64,000 nucleotides of DNA, taken from contig NZ_AAWS01000040.1 in assembly GCF_000169175.1 (NCBI RefSeq), positions 1 through 64,000 on the forward strand. The letters run 5' to 3'. Under the pieces are notes generated by a model. The model did no database searches and was not told where the DNA came from. It saw only the letters and a list, made by a program, of their open reading frames with translations. Both the position numbers and the translations under genes were made by a program. The DNA comes from Microscilla marina ATCC 23134. Its GTDB lineage: Bacteria > Bacteroidota > Bacteroidia > Cytophagales > Microscillaceae. Each line of letters starts with the position of its first letter. Positions within the stretch are counted from its first letter, which is position 1. This document shows positions 53,432 to 61,280 of the stretch, in pieces.

Positions 53432-55594
53432 ATGGCAAAATATACTGATATTGAAAAAGCGCTCGCAAACCCACTGGATGTCACCCATCTTGAAATAAAT
53501 TGTAAATATGGCAACGAAATATCAGAACAAGTGCTTGCCTGTGAGCACCTAAAAATACTGGAGGTCAACGGCTATAACTATAAAGTGCCTCTGGCCTTTA
53601 AACAATTTACCCAGCTGGAAAAAGTAGTTTTCTATGGGCGTTACAACAAGTTTCCTCAGTTTATATTTGACCTTCCCAATATCAAACACTTGCATTTTGA
53701 AGGTTATGGGATGGACTATTTTCCCAATGAGTTTGAAAAACTGCCCCAACTAGAGTCTCTCAAAATAGTAGCAAACCTGTTTAACAATCCTTATCAACAC
53801 TTTCCTGATTCGATATTTACCTTGCCCCGGCTAAAGTCATTACATATATATGCCGACATTCAGATGCTTGCCGGGCTACCCAATAGTTTACAAAACCTGG
53901 AATCCCTTTGTTTGTATTACAACAACCTGTCGGCAAAGTCGATGGAGGCAATATGTGGGTTAAGCAAACTGCATACGCTACTACTTACCAATTACTATTA
54001 CAATGGCAAACCCCTGTTCCTACCCAATGACATTGGTAACCTGAAATCGCTTCAAAAGCTGGAACTATACAATAACTATATTCAAGACCTGCCCAACGCT
54101 ATCAGAAGCCTAACCCAACTCGAATGGCTCAACCTGTGCAATGGTCGGTTCGATTCGTTGCCTTTTGTGGCTGGTGATTTGCCCCTGCTCAAAGCCTTGA
54201 TTTTGGAACAAAACAAGCAAATGGATGTGTCCAAAGAGCTTCGTAAGTTTGTGCACGCCCCCATTGTTCACCTCAATCTTAAAAGTTGTGGGTTGGATTC
54301 TTTCCCTGAAGAAGTATTCAAGCTTCGCCAGTTGCAATACCTCAATGTGTCAAACAACCGGATTGACAAACTACCGCTTGATATTGTAAACCTGCCCGAA
54401 TTGCACTCTATAGAAACAACCAAAACGCTACTGGCAAAATCTACCGAAGCCAAAAGCGGCAAACCAATCAATAAATTACTCAAACTACTTAAAGAAAATA
54501 AATCGACCGAAACTTTTAAAAAAATAAGTTTGGCACTTTTGGTCAATGACAAAGACTACCTGGCACAGGTGCCACCTCACAGCTTATTGCCTGCCCTCAA
54601 TACCCCCCAAAGTGTAGTCAGAGAAAATGCCTTGGTGGCGTTGGAGCATCACTTTACCGACAAAACAGATAGCCTGAGGCATCCTCAGACAGTTGTGACG
54701 ATTATTGGCAAAAACAAGGGTTTACCCATCAATAAAACATACCAACAACTTAAAAAACAAGGCGTACAAACTTCGCGTACGCTGCAAGATATTACTACCC
54801 ACGTGGTGTTGGGTACCGAACCAGGCGAAAAACTAGACAAGGCACTGGCGCTCGACCCGGTATGGGTATTGCCTCAACAGCTGAGGGTTTTTTTGCAAAA
54901 AAACGAAGTACCTTACTTAATGCAAGCCACCGAAGGGCAAAGCTCTTCAGACAGTCTGGAAGATTTATTGCAAAATAGCGACCCACAAAATGTGATTTTA
55001 GGGCTTACAATGATGATGGAGGGGGGCATACCCAACGACTTGGTGTATGACATTGTGATATTGTCGCTTAAGAAAAGCTACCCACCCAGTCAGGCGGCAA
55101 AAAAAGTACTGGAGCGTTATACCAGCGAAGAGTTTAGGGCGGTTATTCGAAAACATTCGCGCAAAGCAATGGTCAATATTTTGCGGGCTTTGCACGAAGA
55201 GCCGCTCATTGATCAAAAAAGGCTGGCGATATCAGCCCTTAAATTCTTTAAGAATGAGCCCAATCGTTACTATTATTTTAACCGATTGCAACGGGTGGCT
55301 TTTGAGCTGTGTTTTAAGCAAGGAGGCGAGGTAGCAAAACTGGCTATAGAAGCACGAACACAAGATCAAACGCTGGAGTTGACGGGTTTTTACATAAAAA
55401 AAATACCTGAAGAACTGCGTAATTTTAAAAATATAAAGGTCATGCATTTGGGGGGCAATGGCTTAAGAATGCTGCCAGATTGGTTTATAGAGCTCAAGAA
55501 ACTTGAGCGGCTAGAGCTTACCAACAATATGTTTAATAAAACTGAAAAAGCCCGGATTGTGGAGCTATTGCCGCAAGTACAGGTGTTGTTTTAG
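53432..55594 (+). CDS. Leucine-rich-repeat protein with BRCT-like domain
   Basis: A 720-residue protein with no signal peptide. Residues about 1-330 are leucine-rich repeats of about 23 residues (LPNSLQNLESLCLYYNNLSA, LKSLQKLELYNNYIQDLPNA). Residues about 345-410 are helical. At about 419-490 a BRCT-like domain is seen: VVTIIGKNKGLPINKTYQQL, KKQGVQTSRTLQDITTHVVLG, GEKLDKALALDPVWVLPQQL. A helical HEAT-like region follows (500-640), and a short LRR end (YIKKIPEELRNFKNIKVMHL) closes the chain. LRR and BRCT parts both bind other proteins, so it is a candidate scaffold; this combination looks uncommon. Confidence 0.78.
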   Translation: MAKYTDIEKALANPLDVTHLEINCKYGNEISEQVLACEHLKILEVNGYNYKVPLAFKQFTQLEKVVFYGRYNKFPQFIFDLPNIKHLHFEGYGMDYFPNEFEKLPQLESLKIVANLFNNPYQHFPDSIFTLPRLKSLHIYADIQMLAGLPNSLQNLESLCLYYNNLSAKSMEAICGLSKLHTLLLTNYYYNGKPLFLPNDIGNLKSLQKLELYNNYIQDLPNAIRSLTQLEWLNLCNGRFDSLPFVAGDLPLLKALILEQNKQMDVSKELRKFVHAPIVHLNLKSCGLDSFPEEVFKLRQLQYLNVSNNRIDKLPLDIVNLPELHSIETTKTLLAKSTEAKSGKPINKLLKLLKENKSTETFKKISLALLVNDKDYLAQVPPHSLLPALNTPQSVVRENALVALEHHFTDKTDSLRHPQTVVTIIGKNKGLPINKTYQQLKKQGVQTSRTLQDITTHVVLGTEPGEKLDKALALDPVWVLPQQLRVFLQKNEVPYLMQATEGQSSSDSLEDLLQNSDPQNVILGLTMMMEGGIPNDLVYDIVILSLKKSYPPSQAAKKVLERYTSEEFRAVIRKHSRKAMVNILRALHEEPLIDQKRLAISALKFFKNEPNRYYYFNRLQRVAFELCFKQGGEVAKLAIEARTQDQTLELTGFYIKKIPEELRNFKNIKVMHLGGNGLRMLPDWFIELKKLERLELTNNMFNKTEKARIVELLPQVQVLF

Positions 55595-55887
55595 TATGGC
55601 ATAGTTGGCAGGCGATGCTAAAAAATTGTTGACTTATGATTGGCTGAAAATAAGATTGCCCTGAGCTCGACTTGTTAGTTGCTTGCGAACCTAATGTATG
55701 GCTTACCGCAATTAAACAGGGTGCACTTATCGCTTTTACCTTCTAATTAATTCATAACTCATTGAAGGTAAGTGTACTATGAATTTATTAGTTACCTATG
55801 GAATAGGGAGTAGCACCGATCTGCATCGACTGAGGCTGTAGTAGCTAATTGTAGAACAGGGCGCACTTGTCGCTTAAAGCTTGCCTA
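55595..55887. other. Intergenic region with short dispersed motifs
   Basis: 293 bp without a gene. Contains TTAAACAGGGTGCACTT, AACAGGGCGCACTTGTCGCT and, at about 55813, a partial GCACCGAT...CATCG hairpin like 23683 and 32830. Similar pieces lie near 23670-23740, so this is another family of dispersed intergenic repeats. Confidence 0.4.
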
Positions 55888-56436
55888 CTAACTACTCACA
55901 AAGTTTTTAAAACGTTTTTGTTGAGCTGCTATAAAATCAGCGTTTTGACTTACCAATAGTGTGGGTTGAGCACCTTGCTGCAAGGGGTCACTACTGCTAA
56001 GAGCTGCCGCTAATAATTGATGGTGATCAAGGGTAAATAATACTCCCCAGGTAACATCATGCGCGTCGTGTTGCCCATGTCGGTTGTAAGACGAGGCGTA
56101 GTTGAGTATTTCGTAACTTTTGATTGTTTCGCCTATCAATTGACTCCAGGGTTCAATAAAGTTTACTTTCTTTTCATACAGCGCCTCTTTATTAAAATCG
56201 TCGTAGTTCCACACTTTTGCCCGGTAAGGGTCACCCAAATCATCTTCCCAATGGCTTACAATCACTGACAACTCATCATTTACCGTGATTTTGCAGCCAA
56301 AGTTAAAGGCAAGAAAAGAATGGTACTCTTCTATCTGAGGGGCTTGTTGTGGTGCCCTAAAATTGCAAAATTCCAGTTGGGTAATTTTAGTACCCAGGCA
56401 AAACTCCAGCAAAGCGCGTTCTTCGGTTTCTAGCAT
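55888..56436 (-). CDS. Hypothetical protein
   Basis: A 182-residue cytoplasmic-looking protein. The central part (ITVNDELSVIVSHWEDDLGD, KVNFIEPWSQLIGETIKSYEI) has a mixed alpha/beta pattern, and the C-terminal third is helical and Gln-rich. No family is recognised. It converges with the LRR-BRCT gene and is separated from the next gene upstream by a terminator. Confidence 0.6.
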   Translation of the reverse strand: MLETEERALLEFCLGTKITQLEFCNFRAPQQAPQIEEYHSFLAFNFGCKITVNDELSVIVSHWEDDLGDPYRAKVWNYDDFNKEALYEKKVNFIEPWSQLIGETIKSYEILNYASSYNRHGQHDAHDVTWGVLFTLDHHQLLAAALSSSDPLQQGAQPTLLVSQNADFIAAQQKRFKNFVSS

Positions 56437-56514
56437 AAGACGTATTGGTAATTAAATGATCATTGTGTAGCCAAAGGTAGCGAAAAAGTAGCATCCTTCC
56501 CCTGAATATATCCA

Positions 56515-56559
56515 AAAAACAACCCTTATCCGGTGTAATATAGATAAGGGTTGTTTTTA
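56515..56559. terminator. Terminator between two leftward genes
   Basis: AAACAACCCTTATC pairs with GATAAGGGTTGTTT over 14 bp with a 12-base loop. Read leftward it ends in T residues, so it closes the RDD-type gene at 56579. Confidence 0.9.
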
Positions 56560-56578
56560 TACATCTGGTGTGGTTTTA

Positions 56579-57169
56579 CTAGTTTTCGTAATCGTGAACA
56601 ACTCTGGTACCTGATATTTTATTGTGCCAACCCGAAGCGTCACTGCCAAGGAATGATAAGGCATTAAAAGGGATGAGGCGACATAAAGAACGTATGATGA
56701 TTTTTGACCACCCTGGGTGGTTACCTTCCATATCCACTACTTTTGTTTTTGAGAGTGCTTTTGCTACAGTTTTACCCAAAAATCCTTCCATCAAAATATA
56801 ATAACCTAATATTGCCCCGTAAATAAGTAAATATAGATCAATGATATTTAATTGATTAAAAAGTGCATTGGCAATGCTATTAGGTATAAATTGGAGGATG
56901 CCAGTGATGAGCATTCCTACAACAATAGGATCTATAAAACTGTGTACAAACCGTGTACTTGCGCCTACCATTTGACTTTTTACTACATTTTTGAGGTATT
57001 TTTGTCCATCTTTTTCTGTTTTATGCTCGGCTTTTACAAAATGATCACAAGTTTCATGAAAATTGGGTTTTTTGTCAGTCAACCCACATACTATTCCTTG
57101 CTGAAAGTCAATCTTTTGATGATGACAAATACTGCAATATTTCAAACAATATTCGGTATTAATGTTCAT
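56579..57169 (-). CDS. RDD-family membrane protein with Cys-rich N terminus
   Basis: A 196-residue protein. The first 45 residues contain Cys pairs (CLKYCSICHHQKIDFQQGIVC) that may bind zinc. The RDD domain follows: STRFVHSFIDPIVVG, GYYILMEGFLGKTVAKALSKTKVVD, IIIRSLCRLIPFNALSFLG, with Arg and two Asp-type positions. The RDD family is often assigned to transport, but its biochemical role is poorly known. No partner is next to it. Confidence 0.85.
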   Translation of the reverse strand: MNINTEYCLKYCSICHHQKIDFQQGIVCGLTDKKPNFHETCDHFVKAEHKTEKDGQKYLKNVVKSQMVGASTRFVHSFIDPIVVGMLITGILQFIPNSIANALFNQLNIIDLYLLIYGAILGYYILMEGFLGKTVAKALSKTKVVDMEGNHPGWSKIIIRSLCRLIPFNALSFLGSDASGWHNKISGTRVVHDYEN

Positions 57170-57418
57170 AGGGGTGTTTTTGAGTTAAATGTATAGCATT
57201 TCTCCAAATAATTAGATACTTACTATTTAATACTCTATTGATGGTTATGAACGGATATTTTGGGTAAAAAATAAGCTTTTTTTATTGCCACCAGTAGGGG
57301 AGGAGTAAGGCGCCGTGGGAGGATAAAAAAACAACCTGTCTAAATAAAATATTCCTTTCAATATATTTTCCTAATTTTGTGTATTCACACCTTTTAAACC
57401 CTAACGGGTATTTTAATT

Positions 57419-58048
57419 ATGGATAAAAAGCAATTATACATCGAGAAAACATTACACTTATTTTTGCAAAAAGGGATCAAAAACGTGACCATGAGCGAGG
57501 TAACACAAGCTTTGAACGTATCCAGCAAAACACTTTATAAAATGTTTGACGGCAAAACCGGGCTGGTGCTTACCTGTATTAGGTTGCACAAGTACCAAAT
57601 GAGTGAAATGGCGCAACGCATTATTGACGAAAAGGATGAAAATGTACTGGATGCTATTATCAGCATTCATGATGCCTTTTTGGGTGAGGTAGTCCAGATA
57701 GATCCGGCATATTTCAATGACATTGCCTTTTATTATCCTGAGATATGGGAAACCGAGAGTTACTTTGACTTTAAGTATACCAAAGGCTTGATGATGAGGG
57801 GAATTAAGCAAGGACTTTTTCATAAAAACCTTGACGTAGAGTTGGCAGTAGATACTATAGTGTTGTTGATAAGAGCCATGATAGAGCATAAAGACCTTCA
57901 GGGCAAGTATAAACAAAACTACGAGCCTTTGTACAACAGTATGTTATTGCCTTACCTCAAGGGGCTTTGTACAATGCATGGCTTACAAAAACTGAGAGAA
58001 TATCATAAAGCCAAGCTACAGGCTGCCCGAAAAGCAGAAGCCATTTAA
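57419..58048 (+). CDS. TetR-family transcriptional regulator
   Basis: A 209-residue regulator. The helix-turn-helix is at about residues 18-48 (GIKNVTMSEVTQALNVSSKTLYKMFDGKTGLVL). The rest is the helical ligand-binding domain. A -7-like TAATTTTG lies at 57372-57379, about 40 bp before the start; no -33 partner is evident. The DUF2911 gene follows on the same strand at 58207 and is a possible target. Confidence 0.9.
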   Translation: MDKKQLYIEKTLHLFLQKGIKNVTMSEVTQALNVSSKTLYKMFDGKTGLVLTCIRLHKYQMSEMAQRIIDEKDENVLDAIISIHDAFLGEVVQIDPAYFNDIAFYYPEIWETESYFDFKYTKGLMMRGIKQGLFHKNLDVELAVDTIVLLIRAMIEHKDLQGKYKQNYEPLYNSMLLPYLKGLCTMHGLQKLREYHKAKLQAARKAEAI

Positions 58049-58206
58049 CTTTTCAATAACATACAATAATTGCTCTTTTTATTAAACTTTTCACTAATTT
58101 TGGATGTTCTAGTTACGACAAATCAGTCAAATAAATAGCAGGTTTCCAAGACATTAAGTAATCTTGTGAAAAAAACAAGCTTTTTTATATATACCAAATT
58201 TTACTT

Positions 58207-58755
58207 ATGAAGAAAGTACTCATTATTCTTTTAGGCATTGTAGTAGTACTCGTGATGGCTTTTTGGGGTATACGCAGTTATACCAAGCGTTATAGTCCTG
58301 ATGCCACCGCAAACTACAGCAAAAATGGGCTTAAAATTAACATAAAATATTGCCAGCCGTCTAAAAAGAACCGAGTAATTTTTGGAAATATTGTGCCTTA
58401 TGGCAAAGTATGGAGAACCGGAGCGAACGAAATAACCGAAGTAACCTTTAATAAAGATGTAACTGTAGGCAATACCAAGGTAAACGCGGGGTCTTATGCG
58501 TTGTTTTCGATACCTACCGAAAACGAGTGGACTATTATTTTAAATAGTGGCAACCGTACTTTCTGGGGGCAACGAAGCTGGGGCACCCAATATGACAAAG
58601 AAAAGGATGTAACCAGGGTAAAAGTGTCTGCCAGTAATACCGACAGTGTGGCCGAACGTTTTACTATTGATATAAAAGAAGGTGAAAAGCAAGGAGCAGT
58701 TATTCACCTTTATTGGGACAAATTAAAGGTAAACATACCTGTAAAGAAACAATAA
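58207..58755 (+). CDS. DUF2911 protein, membrane-anchored
   Basis: A 182-residue protein with an N-terminal transmembrane or signal helix (KVLIILLGIVVVLVMAFWGI). The DUF2911 core follows: VIFGNIVPYGKVWRTGANE, YALFSIPTENEWTIILNSG, then DVTRVKVSASNTDSVAERFT. The family is frequent in Bacteroidota and its function is unknown. It lies downstream of a TetR gene in the same direction. Confidence 0.9.
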   Translation: MKKVLIILLGIVVVLVMAFWGIRSYTKRYSPDATANYSKNGLKINIKYCQPSKKNRVIFGNIVPYGKVWRTGANEITEVTFNKDVTVGNTKVNAGSYALFSIPTENEWTIILNSGNRTFWGQRSWGTQYDKEKDVTRVKVSASNTDSVAERFTIDIKEGEKQGAVIHLYWDKLKVNIPVKKQ

Positions 58756-59112
58756 TCTGTGCTAACAATACACAAATGAAAAGCTTGGTCGTCGTGAAGA
58801 TGATCAGGCTTTTTGCGTATGCCACCTACTTAAGAATGGGATCATGTAAAGATAAAGTGCGGGAGCGTTCATTTAATTGTGCTTTTTGAAAAATAAATAC
58901 TGATAATCAGCGGGTTAAAATTTTTAGACACAATTTTTTGAACGCTCCCTAAAATGTTATTGCTATCTCATCCCTTATTTTACAAAAAAACCTTACTTTC
59001 ATTTTCTTTGAGCCCCTGATTATACCTGTTCGAGTGTTTAAAATCCTTGCTCAAGGGTTAACTATTGGCAAAAGTCCAAGGCTTTGTTATATTTATAAGA
59101 AAAGGATGACAG
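58756..59112. other. Intergenic region with a MITE-like palindrome
   Basis: 357 bp without a gene; the main feature is the inverted-repeat element at 58861-58949. It should also carry the promoter of the histidine kinase pair. Confidence 0.45.
58861..58949. repeat. 89-bp inverted-repeat element
   Basis: GGGAGCGTTCA at 58861-58871 and TGAACGCTCCC at 58939-58949 are exact inverted repeats; adding TTTAATTGTG and CACAATTTTT extends the pairing. No coding capacity. It may be a small palindromic mobile repeat or a strong RNA hairpin. Confidence 0.6.
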
Positions 59113-60174
59113 GTGAAAGAGAAAGTTTATCATATAAGTATAGGAGCCGCTTTAGGGTTGATCGTGAGGGCGTATATTTTGTTCAACAACGAAGGGCGTA
59201 TGCCAGACATCATAAAAGAGTGGGACATTACCTTATTGAGCGTTTTATTGGGCGCATTTTTTTATCCGCTTTTGGTTTACTTTAACCAATACCTGATGCA
59301 GCGCATTGATCGCAAGAATCATTTGATTCGATTTTTTAGTGTACAGTTTGTCAGCCATTTACTCATTGTGTTTGCGTTGTTGATACCTGTCTTTATTGTT
59401 TATGTGGCTATGTTTGGTCATTTTGCCCAAACCGAAGGACTTGCCTTATTGCCTATTTTTACCGATTGGTACAACAACCGGGGTACTTCGGGGGCTATAG
59501 CTATTTTGCTCATTGTGAGCACTTACAACACCGGAGGTTTTGCCGCCTATTATTTTACCCGCCTTCAGCAAACCCTGCTGGAAACAAAACGTATTGAACG
59601 ACAACAGCTACAGTCTCAGTTTTCGGTGCTTAAGAGCCAGATTAGTCCTCATTTTTTGTTTAATAGCCTCAATGCCTTGTCTACAATGGTGCACAAAGAT
59701 GCCCAACAATCAGAGGTTTTTATCCGCAAGCTTTCAGACATTTTTCATTATGTACTCCAAAACAGCCACCGCGATTTGATTTCGCTTCAGCAGGAGCTAG
59801 AGTTTACCAAGGCTTATTGTTACTTGTTACAAGTACGTTATGGGCGCAACCTAAAGGTAAATATGGCCATAGACCCTGCCAAAGCTCCCCACATGATTCC
59901 TCCGCTTACGCTGCAAATGTTGGTAGAAAATGCCATCAAACACAACGAAATTTCTAAAGATCGTCCTTTAAGAGTGCATATTGCTACTCAAGGCGATTTT
60001 TTGCTGGTGCAAAATAACCTACAGGTTCGGCAGCAGCCCGAAGCTTCGCTGCATATAGGGCTCAACAATATTTTGAGTCGGTATGTTTTTTTTACCGATA
60101 TAAAGGTAGAGGTATCCAAAACTCTAGTCTTGTTTATGGTCAAGTTGCCACTTTTAAAGCCTGTTGCCTCATGA
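59113..60174 (+). CDS. LytS-type sensor histidine kinase
   Basis: 353 residues from a GTG at 59113; the next in-frame ATG is after the first membrane helix, so GTG is preferred. Four membrane helices fill residues about 8-155. The His_kinase domain (PF06580 type) has the phospho-acceptor H180 in SPHFLFNSLN and the ATP-site Asn in LVENAIKH (271-277), and an IGLNNILSRY glycine-region motif at the end. It should autophosphorylate and pass phosphate to a LytTR response regulator; none is adjacent. It overlaps the next gene by 4 bp (ATGA), so the two are translated together. Confidence 0.92.
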   Translation: MKEKVYHISIGAALGLIVRAYILFNNEGRMPDIIKEWDITLLSVLLGAFFYPLLVYFNQYLMQRIDRKNHLIRFFSVQFVSHLLIVFALLIPVFIVYVAMFGHFAQTEGLALLPIFTDWYNNRGTSGAIAILLIVSTYNTGGFAAYYFTRLQQTLLETKRIERQQLQSQFSVLKSQISPHFLFNSLNALSTMVHKDAQQSEVFIRKLSDIFHYVLQNSHRDLISLQQELEFTKAYCYLLQVRYGRNLKVNMAIDPAKAPHMIPPLTLQMLVENAIKHNEISKDRPLRVHIATQGDFLLVQNNLQVRQQPEASLHIGLNNILSRYVFFTDIKVEVSKTLVLFMVKLPLLKPVAS

Positions 60175-61247
60175 GTCGTTTGAACCCATACTTGCGTAAG
60201 CACCGCTTGCTGTTGGCTTTGTTGGCGGGTAATCTGGCTTACTTTGTCAGCATATTTATTCACGATAGTTTTGATTTTGTTCAACAAAACTACCACATTC
60301 CCGATCATTTGTATGCCCTGCTTATGATGGGAATATTTGTAGAAACTATATGGGCAGTGGCGGTGTGGTTAGACCAGTGGCTGCTTATTGAGCATAAGTT
60401 TAAGCAACGGGCAATTGTTCAAGGATTGTTCAGCCTGGGGGCTATGATAGGGTTGATTACCTTGGCTGATGCAACATTGCCTGGTTTTACGCTCAACACC
60501 TTGAGGCATTTTCAAGAATTTGAGGATGTAGCTCATTCGGTAGTGATCAAAAAGGTAAGGGTGTACTCTACTTTTGGGTTTACGGCGGTATTGTTGAATA
60601 TTGTGTATTTTGGCTGGCGTTTTTTTCGGGATTTTCACGTGGCGCAACTCAAGGCAGAGCAATTGCACAAAGAAACAGTGGCGAACCAACTACAAACCCT
60701 CAAAAATCAGATTCATCCCCGGTTTTGGTTTGCCAGCCTTGAAGCCTTGATTCAGCTGGTGCACCAAGACCCTGATTTATCAGAAAAATTTATCAAAAAA
60801 CTGTCTCTATTTTATCGATACAATATTACCAACAGCGAAAAAGAATTAATTACGTTGGCCGAAGAACTTGAGTTTGTCAATATTTACATTGACCTTATAA
60901 ATATTAAAAACCCTGCAATGCTCAAGTGGCACCATCAATTGGCGCCTGCTATGCTTCAGTATTTGTTACCTTCCAAAGCATTGCAAAAGGTGTTTGAGCA
61001 GGTTTTAGAAACCCACCTGTACGATGCTACTCGTCCACTGACGCTTAAGTTGAGCACCAACCCTGAAGCAAATCTGATAGTGACTTATAGTGGACTCAAA
61101 AAACTGCATACCCCTGAGTATATTACTCAGGACTGGTTGGTTGAACTCAACCAGATTTATCAGTTTTATACCCCACAAAAAGTACAAGAACACACTCAAA
61201 AAAAACAAAGTCAAGTAGTATTACCTTTGTTACAAGTAGATGGGTAG
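60171..61247 (+). CDS. Degenerate LytS-type histidine kinase (likely pseudokinase)
   Basis: 358 residues starting at the ATGA overlap with the kinase gene upstream. The architecture is the same: four membrane helices (about 12-150), then a kinase-like region. H182 is kept but the box is changed to IHPRFWFASLEAL (HFLFNSLN in the partner). The ATP-site Asn is lost (FEQVLETH replaces VENAIKH). The glycine-rich end is missing. It probably cannot bind ATP and may act as a partner or regulator of the active kinase, perhaps in a heterodimer. Confidence 0.88.
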   Translation: MSRLNPYLRKHRLLLALLAGNLAYFVSIFIHDSFDFVQQNYHIPDHLYALLMMGIFVETIWAVAVWLDQWLLIEHKFKQRAIVQGLFSLGAMIGLITLADATLPGFTLNTLRHFQEFEDVAHSVVIKKVRVYSTFGFTAVLLNIVYFGWRFFRDFHVAQLKAEQLHKETVANQLQTLKNQIHPRFWFASLEALIQLVHQDPDLSEKFIKKLSLFYRYNITNSEKELITLAEELEFVNIYIDLINIKNPAMLKWHHQLAPAMLQYLLPSKALQKVFEQVLETHLYDATRPLTLKLSTNPEANLIVTYSGLKKLHTPEYITQDWLVELNQIYQFYTPQKVQEHTQKKQSQVVLPLLQVDG

Positions 61248-61280
61248 TTGTGTTTAAAAAATATTGCGTTGAAAATGCCG

